DNA of 64,000 nt from Ectobius pallidus (Eukaryota; Arthropoda; Insecta; Blattodea; Ectobiidae), in the NCBI GenBank assembly GCA_964059195.1, contig CAXKWD010000005.1, positions 94,191,882 through 94,255,881 of the forward strand, given 5' to 3'. Below the pieces are notes generated by a model. It saw only the letters and a program-made list of their open reading frames with translations, did no database searches and was not told the DNA's origin. Below, piece by piece: positions 43,684 through 53,801 of this stretch (position 1 is the first letter of the stretch; each line of letters starts with the position of its first letter). Both the position numbers and the translations under genes were made by a program.

Positions 43684-44867
43684 GGGCCAGTTGTATAAAA
43701 CTCACAAACTGATGGTTGTTTTTAACTGAAAGTTTGAAAATAACTAGCTACTTATGTTGTATAAAAATAACCATAGATTGTGTAACTCACAGTTTTAAAT
43801 AACTGGAGAAAATAATAAAACATCTGGCAACAGTGCAAAAGTTGAGGGAAATTTGCAGGGAGTATTATGTTTATATCTTTGGTCTATGGTTTACAGTTGT
43901 TCAATTTAAGACAAAGCACCATGTTACACATATGTCTTTGGTATTTATTTCAATTGCTTAATAAAGATGAGTTTTTTAAATTATTTTTTTAAAATCATTT
44001 CATTGAGGCCATGTATATTTTTGCTTCAAACTGCTTTAACCTGTCTATAGAGGTGTTTAGGTGTGTAAACGCAACCTACAGTACCTATAATTCCTGGAAG
44101 GTTACGAATATTGTAGATATCTAATATTGTTTTCTTAAGACACTGTCCTCAGTTGGAATTCAAATAAACCGAGACCTTAAAGTATAATTTTCTCTTGTCA
44201 ATTTATGAATGGTTCTAATGGCTGTTCTTTGTCCTCAGTAACTATTTGTAAGCTTCCAATCACAATAATTCGCAAAGGACCTCAGGGCTGACCCTGAATA
44301 TCATAAACATATCATGAATTTGCTTTGTACTTGATTGTAATGGGAGGGAGACATAACCTCTATATAGTTGTTCTGCCCAAATTTTGGTAGCATGTCATGC
44401 AGTAGGCTACTAATAAAAGATTATGACATTCAAGAGATGCATGATGGGTTTTCATTGCATCACCAGATAGGGTATCAGAATAATCAGAAATCTAGAAATA
44501 AATGTTGCTATTTTGTAATGTGGGGCTACCATAACCAACAACAAAGCCAAGGTACCGGTGTCTGTATTTTTAATGTCATTAGACAAAATGAAAGCAAACT
44601 GAATCTAAATTATATGAAAATAATAATAACTCACACTGTACTTATAAAATGGATTTCTAGTGTCTTTTTCATTGTTTGAAATGTATTTAAAATTTCCAAA
44701 TCATCAGTTAATGTTTTAACTTGCAAAAATTCACCAGTTATATTAAAATGTTGGTTAGAATGAGATAAACCTGGATTAATGTTTATACAACAGAAAAAGG
44801 TAGTTAAATGTAACTGAAAGTTAATTTTGCATGATAACTACAGTTTACATGTTTATACAACTGGCCC
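43684..44867. mobile_element. PIF/Harbinger-type element, no intact transposase
   Basis: Inverted ends GGGCCAGTTGTATAAA and TTTATACAACTGGCCC, flanked by TTA on both sides (43681-43683 and 44868-44870). A 3-bp TTA duplication and GGGCC tips fit PIF/Harbinger. Open frames inside (up to 103 codons at 44368-44679) show no DDE or Myb-like motif I can recognise. Confidence 0.78.
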
Positions 44868-44870
44868 TTA

Positions 44871-45553
44871 CTGTATTAATACGTATACTGTGGTAATATC
44901 AAGTTCATTGCAAACAATTTCGGACTGTCTAGATGTATCACTCTTCTTAAATGGCACAAGCGATCAGACTCGTGGAGGAATTATTCATAGGTAGGTGCAA
45001 AAAATCTCCAGAAAAATGCAGTATTTTTCTACTGTTTTTACCTTTCGAGGTACACTGGAAGGTTTTACAGAAGACCATGATGTGTACCCACACAAGGGAA
45101 ACTAATAGCCTATCTCATCCCCCCGTCACGTCATGAGACGTAGAGAGAAGTTTTTACCATTAAAGATCTTCTTTGAAGGAAAATAGAAGATATTTTTCTT
45201 TTGAAAACTTCAAAATGTATATTGCCATTCACTGCAACAAAGCGTATGCACAGACATAATGTAACTTATAAATTGCCTTTTAATTTTCACTGTGAATATT
45301 GTTAACAAGTATTAAAGCATTGGCTTTGTATATTTATGTTCGTTTAACTAGGAAATATATTTTGTTTCTGTGATTTACGATTAAATGTGCAAACTATTCT
45401 ATGACGCTGTGTCTATCATTTCACTAGACTAGCTGCACTGCCCTTGAACTTGAATGTTCGTATTAAAGTGCGCCACTGAAAGCGAGTCACCCCTTCCCTC
45501 GTGTTTACATACGGCTATATCCCAGTCACCACTAACCTGATGTAATGTTTTTG
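44871..45553. other. right subterminal region of the giant element
   Basis: No gene recognised. If the THAP gene has a promoter within the element, it would lie here or in the DNA now interrupted by the Harbinger element. Confidence 0.4.
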
Positions 45554-45574
45554 TGGCTAAACCCCCGGGCCCTA
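45554..45574 (-). repeat. right terminal inverted repeat of the giant element
   Basis: Exact complement of 23303-23323. LINE sequence resumes at 45575 with the in-frame codons V-I-N-L-Y-I-F-E. Confidence 0.9.
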
Positions 45575-45945
45575 GTTATTAATCTATACATTTTTGAATT
45601 AATTTTATACATTAGACAAAATCTTAATCTGTTTGATGAAAGGAATGTTATCCACTCTTACAGAACCAGAAATGCCCATTTGTTACAGATTGCACAAGAC
45701 AGCTCAGAATTTTATGTATATGGGCTGTAGGCTTTATAATTGTTTGCCACCACACCACATAGCTCTTCCCAATATTGTATTCAAGAACAGACTTAGAACG
45801 TGGCTTCTCAATAATCCTATGTATGAAGTTAAAGAGTTTTTTTAATGTTGATTTGTCTAGTATGTAATTTATGTGTTTTTATATAATTATGTAATGTTTG
45901 TGTTTTTATATATTGACGTAGCCTATTGTTATTTTATTTAATGGC

Positions 45946-45980
<35 letters not shown>
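45575..45980 (+). pseudogene. CR1/Jockey-like LINE, 3' end (continues from 23302)
   Basis: Reads LYIFELILYIRQNLNLF, then HSYRTRNAHLL and FYVYGL, followed after a frameshift near 45715 by RLYNCLPPHHI and FKNRLRTWLLNN to a stop at 45843-45845. These are the last blocks of a CR1-type reverse transcriptase and continue directly from LFKNLQIMTV at 23302. The untranslated end terminates in about eleven AAT repeats (45946-45980), the expected tail. Together with the left part it proves that the intervening 22.3 kb is an insertion. Confidence 0.85.
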
Positions 45981-45982
<2 letters not shown>

Positions 45983-46029
45983 ATTTAGCTTTGACAAATA
46001 ATACTATTCCTTAACAAACTAGACTGGCA

Positions 46030-46110
46030 AACTGAGCGAACTGGCCGAATGGTAACGTCTTGGACTCGTATTCTGAAGGTTCCTGGTTCAAATTCCGGAA
46101 CCGACCAATT
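46030..46110 (+). mobile_element. tRNA-like SINE head
   Basis: A-box-like TGGCCGAATGG near 46038 and B box GGTTCAAATTCC near 46082 at tRNA spacing. The would-be acceptor stem does not pair, so it is a tRNA-derived SINE or pseudo-tRNA and not a functional gene. Its 3' extent is unclear. Confidence 0.4.
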
Positions 46111-46771
46111 TGACATGGGTTTTTAAAATTTTATTTTTATGTGAGTGTGCGATTGTCAAAATATCACAAATCTGCAAGGTATATAAAACTACAAATCTGT
46201 AGTTCTGTTGATACTGGACGATTTTAATCTGATTAAAAACAATTATTTTCCGCAAATCATAATTATTGCACTTATAATTATTGATTCAACAAAAGCATTC
46301 TTGCACTTTGTTACATCTGTTTACCTGATTATATTATGTAAGAAATCATCAAGTGAAATTATCAGTGGGCAATAAGTTTAGATTGCATAAGGACAATTTT
46401 AGCTGAAGAGCTGGTACCCATGAATGAATATCATAACAAAACGGAAATATCCTCATATGCTATGTAAAACAATAATCTATTAGGCTTATATTTCTACTCG
46501 TTTACAATATTTTTAGAATACAAATTTATACGTCAGCAACAGCGAAAAGGTTAATAAAATTCTTCTAATCAATATTAATGTATGCGTGCGTTATTTGCAT
46601 AACGTGTTACGGATGGGACAAAATGATCTCAACACTACCCGGCCATGAATCGTTGAATGGGTGTACTTTATAGAATACTAGCTGGTTATCCGTCTTGCTT
46701 AGGTTTTTTTTTTTTTTTGGCGTTACACGAAAAATACGACGAGGAAGAGACCGTAGTAAGTTTCTCATTTT
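46111..46771. other. unassigned stretch
   Basis: No gene or bounded element. Confidence 0.45.
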
Positions 46772-47044
46772 TACTTCCTCTGCCCGTACCATAGGTACTA
46801 TAGGTAGAGGAAGTATTGTTTTCGACCCCCAAATTCGAAGTTAAGTTTTTAGCATATAGGCCTATACACGTTTCAAGGCCCCCTGAATCCAAAAATACTA
46901 TTACTTCCTCTGCCCGTACCATAGGTACTATAGGTAGAGGAAGTATTGTTTTCGACCCCAAAATTCGAAGTGGAGTTTTTAGCATATATACACGTTTCAA
47001 GGCCCCCTGAATCCAAAAATACTTTTCTTGGAAACATGTCTGTG

Positions 47045-47075
<31 letters not shown>

Positions 47076-47480
47076 GAACACTCTAGCTCCAAAACGGAAA
47101 ATCGTATGAAAACAAAATTTCGTATTTGGGTCAGGTACCTTCTGAAGATGTGAGGATAAGATTGGCGACTATTTTCTCTTATTTTTTAAGGGGACTTTAC
47201 ATGAAGAAATTTTCGTTTTTCGCAATTTTCTCGAAAACGGCTCTAACGATTTTCTTTAAAATTTGCACATGTGTTCCTTTTACTGAGAGCTAAAACTTTT
47301 ACTTAAAATTTTTTTTCTAAAAAATCTCTGAAGGGTAGTTACAAGCCACCCACTGTTCACCCACTGTTTGTAGAAAGTTTGTCTTGCGTTGTGAACAACT
47401 GAATACGCGCTCTTTCACGGCCTCTTATTCTATATAAGAATGTGAAGTGAGAAAGATGTATTGTTGGCCATCCATAGAGT
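46772..47480 (+). repeat. interspersed repeat X, copy 2, with a 130-bp tandem duplication and GTCT run
   Basis: Two 130-bp units start at 46772 and 46902 with ACTTCCTCTGCCCGTACCAT; each contains the small palindrome CTTCCTCT...AGAGGAAG. A GTCT microsatellite lies at 47044-47072. The part from 47090 to 47480 matches the repeat at 37120-37668 in inverted orientation. Confidence 0.65.
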
Positions 47481-47584
47481 AAAGAAATATCTGAGGGAAA
47501 TATTCGATAAATTTCGGAAATTATTCTTTACGGCGGAAAGTTCAATAAACGTCTGCAGTCACTTGTCCTTTTTTTTAAGTTTGT

Positions 47585-47708
47585 TATATAGCCTGCGCTT
47601 TTAGTCGCTTCAACATCCCCAATATCCACAGAACAGCAGACTGGGTCGTCTTTCACACCCCTTTATCACTCACTGTCTCACAAATATTGGACAATTCTAA
47701 ACACCCAG
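47585..47708 (+). pseudogene. degraded 5' remainder of the LINE endonuclease
   Basis: One frame reads FNIPNIHRTADW near 47611, reminiscent of a GDFN block, while the frame joined to the main ORF reads KYWTILNTQ directly before its ATG. A frameshift therefore separates the N-terminal endonuclease trace from the long ORF. Weak but suggestive; the LINE is 5'-truncated here. Confidence 0.35.
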
Positions 47709-50700
47709 ATGTCCACCCGCTTAGGAAACTTTAATCAACGAGACTCCACACCGGACCTAATAGTTGCTTCTGAAGGTTTTAGTAATCTCATACGGATCGA
47801 GCGTATAAATGACACATGTAATAGTGATCACTTTCCGCTCCACATTCACATCAATCACTCCTCTGCCATACTAAACAACCTTCTTCCACCGCACAGAACT
47901 GGCAAGATCAACCCTGATACTCTATCCACATACATCTCTGACCTACTAGAGACATCTGATCCGCCCACACTATCATATCAAGATCTGGAATCAATGCTTA
48001 CCAATTATCTCGATCAGTATCATCCGTATACTATTCACCCGAAGCTTCGCAGCAGTCACCCTCCATGGTGGAATAAGGATTGTGCAGAAACGATTGCTCT
48101 CCGAAGGGCATCTCTTCGAACTTACAGAAACCAGTCCACATTCCAGAACTATATGGCATATAAAAAGCAGGAGGCAAGAACAAAGAAGATCCTCAACAAA
48201 GCCAAAAGAACATCCTGGAAGATTTATTGCACATCAATTAACCAAAATACCCCCTCATCCCAAATATGGAAAAAACTTGCCTGGTATAAAACTTCAAACA
48301 ATATTGCGGAACTCACACATTTGGCAGGAGACATCGATCTCCAATCCCAGTTTTTGCAAATGGTGGCTCCCCCTACGACTCGTGATCCGGTGCCTAATTT
48401 GCCTCTCATTGATTGCGTGACACATCATCCCATACTTCAACCTATTCAAATTCCCGAGATTCAACATGTTTGGAACAACAAAACCCGTACCTCCGCCCCG
48501 GGGTCGGATGACATATCATATTCTCTTTTACGCAATCTGCCTGACAGTTTCCTTTTCCCACTAGCCTCTACCTTCACGACTATTCTCCATACTGGTATTA
48601 CCCCTCCGCAGTGGAATCGGATTCATATTGTCCCGCTTAAAAAACCTGGCAAGTCAGGATACTCTCCACAAGATTATCGACCCATTTCCTTACTTCCTAC
48701 ATTACGTAAAACATTTGAAAAAATTCTTTCTGATCGAATTACATTTTACTTGGAACGTAATCAAATGTGGCCTAAAACTCAATTCGGATTCCGAAAACAC
48801 TATAACCCGGAATTTAACATTTACACTCTTATGACAGACATTCACATCTCGTTCTTACTTCGTCGGAGAACTGCCGCGTTATTTTTAGATGCAACGCAGG
48901 CATACGATTCAGTACATATTTCCCTTCTCCTCCATAGACTTCGCAAATATGATTTCCCAGCTTCTTTGCTTCACATTATATATCATTTGATGCAGCCTCG
49001 CACACTGTCCCTTACCACCAAATATCACAATCCCATCACTCGGATTTCCACCCACGGTCTTCCACAAGGTTCTTCTCTCAGCCCTCTTCTATACGCCCTT
49101 TATATCCAGGATATAATACCACCAACTTCAACGCCCTTCCGAATTCTACAATATGCAGATAATGTTTGTCTGTATAGACCTATTAGTAGAACCACACAAG
49201 ACTCTGATCTCCAAGAATTTCAGTCTGATGCCACCGATTGTATTTGTGCATTGAACGATCTAGGCATACATATTAATCTAACTAAAACACAATTTATTAT
49301 ATTCCAACCTGGACATCCCAGACGAAAACTATTTTTACATTTACCTAACGCCACCCTCTCGGCGGCCAAAGAAATTACTTTCCTGGGCATCCATTTAGAC
49401 TATCGATACACACTCAATCAACATTTTCAACATATACTACAATCTTCCCACAAATTCTCTAATCTCTTACAACGCATCACCGGTAAATATTGGGGTGCTG
49501 ATCCTCTGATCAGTTTTAATCTTGTGACCCCCCTTCTGCTTTCGCGTTTTGATTATGGCTCTCTGTTCCATTCCCAACTTACACAATCCACCATTAATCG
49601 ATACATGTCTTTAATATATAATATTTACAAAATAATATTTCGCATTAATGGTAAACCGGCTCGCATACTATTACAATATGAATTTCCTTATTTTGATCTT
49701 TTTCGCCGTAGAAAGAAGGCCTCTTCCTATATGGCAAACTTATTCACAACCGGTAATAACATCCTCCTACCTAAACTCCAACACTTATCGGAATTACGCA
49801 TACGTTACCCTCATTCTCAAACTCCACATACTGACGATCTGGTAGACTTTTATGTTCACTTTACCCGTTTCCCCTCGATCTACAGAACCCCAGTCAATCC
49901 TATTTACCTTATGGAACGACAATCCCTTCCACCAGATGTACAGATTGACGTTACTACTTTTCAGCATTCAAATACCCCTCCCCTTCTGATTTGGAAAGAA
50001 TATTCCAGCATGATGACCAAAAAATCTCCCACCCAAATTTATTTCACTGATGGCTCCAAGACCTTGAATAATACAGGAGCTGCCTACTTCAACTGGTGTG
50101 AAGGATATGGAAGAACATGGAAACTACATCCCCAGATGGCTATTACTACTGCCGAAACTATTGCGATCTATACAGCTCTCAAAGATGCACGACAAAATAC
50201 ATGCAATCGTATTCATATTTTTTCAGACAGTCGAACCACTCTACTTTCCCTATCTAAACATTATTCTGCTCGACACTCGGTGTATGAAATTTTCCTTAAA
50301 TCCCTCCTCTACTCCCTCGTCAATCAAGGTTTTCAGATCACCCTCACGTGGATCCCTTCACATATTGGAATCCCGGGTAATGAACTAGTAGATGCCCTAG
50401 CCCGAACATCTGAAGCCAAAGTAATAATTGACCATTTTCTCACTCCTCCCTCAGACTTTGCTCACCATTTGACACATATCCTAGATTCAGATCTCATTGT
50501 TCAAAATCCTCCTGGTATATTGGAAACATCTAAATTGCTAACAACAAAAACATTTCTTAAGCAAGCACGCGCTATACCACAACGTTCCATAATGTATTAC
50601 TACAGAATAAAATTCAAATCAGCTCAAGTTCCCGCATATCTATATACCATTAAACATTCCCCCACGCCCTACTGTGAGTGTAGGCAGGTAGGAACTATAG

Positions 50701-50876
50701 ACCATATGTTCTTTGGATGTGAATATCGTCGACCACAAATTACCACCTTCTTGAAGATGATTTATCGACATACGTCACAAGGACCTATAAAAATGGACAG
50801 CTTATTATACAGTCCATCTATACACATTGCAAAAGCTCTTTTCCGTTATATAACTAAAACAAAGATGAAAATTTAA
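47709..50876 (+). CDS. LINE ORF2: endonuclease C-terminus, reverse transcriptase, RNase H, Cys-His knuckle (YADN variant)
   Basis: An uninterrupted 1055-codon frame. Residues 1-55 are the end of an APE endonuclease (STPDLIVAS, then NSDHFPLHIHI with the catalytic SDH). Reverse transcriptase follows: VPLKKPGKSGY and DYRPISLLP near 300-325, FLDATQAYDSV near 391-401 with the first catalytic Asp, GLPQGSSLSPLLY near 450, and YADN at 482-485 where YADD is expected. RNase H has all four acidic positions: TDGS near 780, AET near 815, SDSRTT near 840 and NELVDALAR near 890. A CxC...H-x4-C knuckle (CECRQVGTIDHMFFGC) lies near 989-1004. RNase H plus C-terminal knuckle places it in the I/R1/LOA group. The open frame implies recent insertion, but the missing N-terminal endonuclease and Asn485 suggest it cannot mobilise itself. 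A fortuitous ATG at 47709 is not a true start. Confidence 0.85.
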   Translation: MSTRLGNFNQRDSTPDLIVASEGFSNLIRIERINDTCNSDHFPLHIHINHSSAILNNLLPPHRTGKINPDTLSTYISDLLETSDPPTLSYQDLESMLTNYLDQYHPYTIHPKLRSSHPPWWNKDCAETIALRRASLRTYRNQSTFQNYMAYKKQEARTKKILNKAKRTSWKIYCTSINQNTPSSQIWKKLAWYKTSNNIAELTHLAGDIDLQSQFLQMVAPPTTRDPVPNLPLIDCVTHHPILQPIQIPEIQHVWNNKTRTSAPGSDDISYSLLRNLPDSFLFPLASTFTTILHTGITPPQWNRIHIVPLKKPGKSGYSPQDYRPISLLPTLRKTFEKILSDRITFYLERNQMWPKTQFGFRKHYNPEFNIYTLMTDIHISFLLRRRTAALFLDATQAYDSVHISLLLHRLRKYDFPASLLHIIYHLMQPRTLSLTTKYHNPITRISTHGLPQGSSLSPLLYALYIQDIIPPTSTPFRILQYADNVCLYRPISRTTQDSDLQEFQSDATDCICALNDLGIHINLTKTQFIIFQPGHPRRKLFLHLPNATLSAAKEITFLGIHLDYRYTLNQHFQHILQSSHKFSNLLQRITGKYWGADPLISFNLVTPLLLSRFDYGSLFHSQLTQSTINRYMSLIYNIYKIIFRINGKPARILLQYEFPYFDLFRRRKKASSYMANLFTTGNNILLPKLQHLSELRIRYPHSQTPHTDDLVDFYVHFTRFPSIYRTPVNPIYLMERQSLPPDVQIDVTTFQHSNTPPLLIWKEYSSMMTKKSPTQIYFTDGSKTLNNTGAAYFNWCEGYGRTWKLHPQMAITTAETIAIYTALKDARQNTCNRIHIFSDSRTTLLSLSKHYSARHSVYEIFLKSLLYSLVNQGFQITLTWIPSHIGIPGNELVDALARTSEAKVIIDHFLTPPSDFAHHLTHILDSDLIVQNPPGILETSKLLTTKTFLKQARAIPQRSIMYYYRIKFKSAQVPAYLYTIKHSPTPYCECRQVGTIDHMFFGCEYRRPQITTFLKMIYRHTSQGPIKMDSLLYSPSIHIAKALFRYITKTKMKI

Positions 50877-51033
50877 CCCAGCAGGTTACCATGCATGTTA
50901 AATAACGCCACCAGAATATCGCCAGCCGCTTGATACGGGTGGTAGCCCTTGTTACCTTTCGAGAGACGCAGGAGCCATCTTTCATTTAGAGGCAGTAGCG
51001 TCTATAAACAAAAACGATGAAGAAGAAGAAGAA
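50877..51033 (+). mobile_element. LINE 3' untranslated region and GAA tail
   Basis: Short untranslated region with CTTTCGAGAGACGCAGGAGC, ending in GATGAAGAAGAAGAAGAAG at about 51015-51033. Such simple-repeat tails mark the end of I/R1-type LINEs. Confidence 0.7.
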
Positions 51034-51634
51034 GTCGCATCAATGAAAGAAGAGGTATTTATAGAATAATTAGCGTAAAATTGTGTCTTGCGATTCTGTA
51101 CGAGGATATGTGAATACTGCTAACTTTTATTTGGACAGAGGAAGTTATGTGACTTTCACATCAGATTTTTATCTTCTTAATTTAACTCTTTTTGTGATTT
51201 TCGTGGAGCAGTTTGTGTAGTGTATATATACGTCAGTAGCAGTGAAAAAGGTTACTATATCATTCCTGGTCTTTTTCCCCCCGACATCGTTCATAATTGT
51301 GGGTATCATTAATTATATAGCAACTGGTTTATTTCTAGTTTGTTTTTCAATATAAGAAAATTGATAATTAAGATGAGACTATGCTATATTTTAGGAGTAT
51401 ATTCTAAACTGTCATTAAAAACCCAATCCATTTCTAAACTTTACATACAACAAAGAAAGGAAATATTGGCCACTCAACGGAAATATTGGCCGTTCCAATA
51501 TAATGTAGAATAAATTGCAAACATGTTAAAGTTTCCGGAAGGTTAGGGAAAGAAATTAAAATATTCACAAGTCTTCCTTCAGCCTTTCTTCTTGGAATTT
51601 ATTTATTGCGCAAATAATGAATGAATAAATGAAA
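51034..51634. other. unassigned stretch
   Basis: No gene or element recognised. Confidence 0.45.
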
Positions 51635-52440
51635 ATAAAATTTAAAGTTTTTTATCACCACATTGTACCCTCAAAAATATAAGGATAAATAACCTTCAAA
51701 AATGTCATAAGATGTTTTTTGGGATTACTTTGTAATTATATTAAAATGTCAGATTTTATATAAGAATTTAATTATAATATCCTGTACTATGGTTGAAGCG
51801 CTGTGCTACAAATCTGAAGGTCGCGGGTTCGATTCCCGATGAGGTCGTTTAGATTTTACAATTGACCTAATCCTTCTGGTGGCACTATGGCCCTGGGGTC
51901 GACTCAGCCTCTAACATAAAAGAGTACCAGGAGCAATCCTGGGGTAAAGACGGTCGGTGCGTTGGGTTAACCAGCCTAACACCTACAAGTGCCGAATATC
52001 CAAAATCTGGGAGCCTCAACCTCCTGGAACCCTCTGAGCCTCCATGGCCTGCATAGGAATCACTTTACTTTACCTTGCTATCGTAATAATGTTAACATGT
52101 TACATTAAAACAAGAAAAATATTTACAAAATCAAATATGCTTGTTAATTATATTCGTGATACATCTGACTTTTGTAAATATTTTTATTGTTTTAATGTAA
52201 CGTGTTAACGTTATATCCATAGCACAGGATATTATAATTAGATTCCCATATAAAATCTAACATTTTAATATAATTGCAAAGCAATCCCAAAAACACCTTA
52301 TGTCATTTTTTAAAGGTAATTATCCTTATAAGATATAGGACTATTTTTTATGGTATAAGGTAATAAAGAAATCTTTAAATTTCATTTAATTGATAATCAC
52401 CCTCAAAAGGAGAAATGAAATTTATTAATGAAGTAATGAA
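51635..52440. mobile_element. fold-back element interrupted by a SINE
   Basis: The left arm (51635-51790, then continuing after the SINE from about 52078 to 52135) is the inverted copy of the right arm (about 52160-52430). Matching blocks include ATTATAATATCCTGT / ACAGGATATTATAAT and AACATGTTACATTAAAAC / GTTTTAATGTAACGTGTT. Without the SINE it would be about 520 bp. No transposase. Confidence 0.7.
51792..52076 (+). mobile_element. tRNA-derived SINE family C, copy 1
   Basis: tRNA-like head with B box GGTTCGATTCCCGATGAGG near 51828. The body contains GGCCCTGGGGTCGACTCAGC and ends CACTTTACTTTACC. It inserted into one arm of the fold-back element, since the opposite arm lacks it. The same family is at 54398-54706. 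Confidence 0.82.
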
Positions 52441-53801
52441 TACAAGATAGTCAATTATTTAAGAATTTAACTTGAAATACATTTAATCGATATCCAAATG
52501 CATACTAGTAAATGAATAGGCTCTAACAGACGGGAAATTAATAGCATCAATCTGTGGAAGTACAAATGCGATATGTTATACAATGATAACTAAAAGCATG
52601 GTTTGAACAAAACGAATGTTTTGTCAAACTTCATATGCGTTTACAAATCGTGCGCTAGCACGGAAATGTAAGAGGAAATTTAATACTGTACATTATAATA
52701 TCTGATCAAATGATCAAATCTAGATCATGTGGAACTCAACTGATTTTACTAAGTTCAAAAAAACTCTGAGAACAAGAGTGGCGTAAAACATGGGCTATTA
52801 AATGAATTAATGGAAAGATCTTGCTTTTCCCCCACATTGAAAATAACCCTTTGCAGAAATTACAAGATTTAATTAAAAAAGAAAGTGACAGAAGTAGCAC
52901 AGGTCCTCCTCAGCCCCGAGCATTTAAATAGGCTAGAAAAATATGTTATTATAATTAACTAGATTTTGCGATATGATAGTTACCATACAATAATAAATAA
53001 TTTATTTAGAAAGTACTAATGTAGTTTACTATTAGAAGACCTCCATATACCCTCAATATATTGTAATTTTCTTTGTTTGATATTTTTAAAGAACAAAAAC
53101 TAATAGCTGTCAATATTACAAGTTGTATTTTATTTTGTAGGGATAACTTACAATTTACAACATATATTCTTATTTTATAATAGGCCTATGTTATGTTTAT
53201 CAATAACTAAGTATAAAACTTTAAGAAAGTATAGTTAAACGCTTTAAAAAAACCTATGTTACTAATGGATCTTCTAAAAAGAACACAATTATTATTTACA
53301 GATTTAAAAGGTGTTATATAAATAATGCATCCATTCGGTCAGCCTAAAATATTCTGTTAGTTCATATGGTGAAAGGCCTATATGCCTTATCCATTTATAC
53401 AATTTTTTTTATCTTTGTTAGGTTCGTCGTTATCTTTGTTGGATCGAGATGTCGAAACGAAACGTTCTGTTCGACTTAAAATATAGTAATTTTAATATTT
53501 CATCCAAAATAATTATTAAAACTCACAGTATACAAATTAGTCAAACCGAAGCAAAAGATATTTCGATATACCTCACACGTACGTAATGATCCGGTATTTG
53601 CTTTTAAAAAGTGTAATTAATTTACCTGGTTTGTTTCAGCTCGGCCTTGATTGACTGTCCTCGAGAACCAATCAAAAGGCTTGTAGGCTTCGAACATCGC
53701 AAAATATAATATGTCACTTATTGCGAAGATGACACTTCTATAGAAAGTAGAATTATTGTGTGAGACTGTGGTTGTTTACGGAATAAGTTAAATTTATAAT
53801 A
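52441..53801. other. unassigned stretch
   Basis: About 1.4 kb without a supported gene. A 46-codon frame at about 53449-53589 (MSKRNVLFDLKYSN...) was noted but is too short to judge. Confidence 0.4.

Larger units (their letters stand above)
23303..45574. mobile_element. giant (22.3 kb) TIR-bounded insertion carrying a THAP gene and a nested repeat-protein gene
   Basis: Seen: the ends are perfect 21-bp inverted repeats, TAGGGCCCGGGGGTTTAGCC plus A at 23303-23323 and the exact complement at 45554-45574. Weaker inverted similarity extends about 25 bp further in (GTCAAGTTAGTGATG versus ATCAGGTTAGTGGTG). The insertion splits a LINE reading frame exactly; GT (or GTTA, depending on where the end is drawn) is duplicated at the junctions. 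Inside, a two-exon THAP gene spans from near the right end to near the left end, and a two-exon tandem-repeat gene lies in its intron on the opposite strand. Many younger elements are nested within. Inferred: a large DNA transposon. THAP domains are known from P and Kolobok transposases and relatives, but neither the 8-bp nor the TTAA duplication of those groups is present, and no catalytic transposase exon was found. Confidence 0.82.

Noticed and set aside
23449..45477. CAGTGGCG near 23451 and its complement CGCCACTG near 45470 as a hAT element nested just inside the giant TIRs
   Set aside because: Only eight bases match and the flanking 8-mers differ, so this is most likely chance.
23303..45574. 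Assignment of the giant element to P, Kolobok or Polinton
   Set aside because: No 8-bp, TTAA or 6-bp duplication, no catalytic transposase or Polinton-type polymerase/integrase genes seen.
23301..45578. TA target duplication (Tc1/mariner-like) for the giant element
   Set aside because: Excising on TA leaves the LINE out of frame with an early stop; GT or GTTA restores it.
46030..46110. Functional tRNA gene
   Set aside because: A and B boxes are present but the acceptor stem does not pair and the cloverleaf fails; better read as a SINE head.
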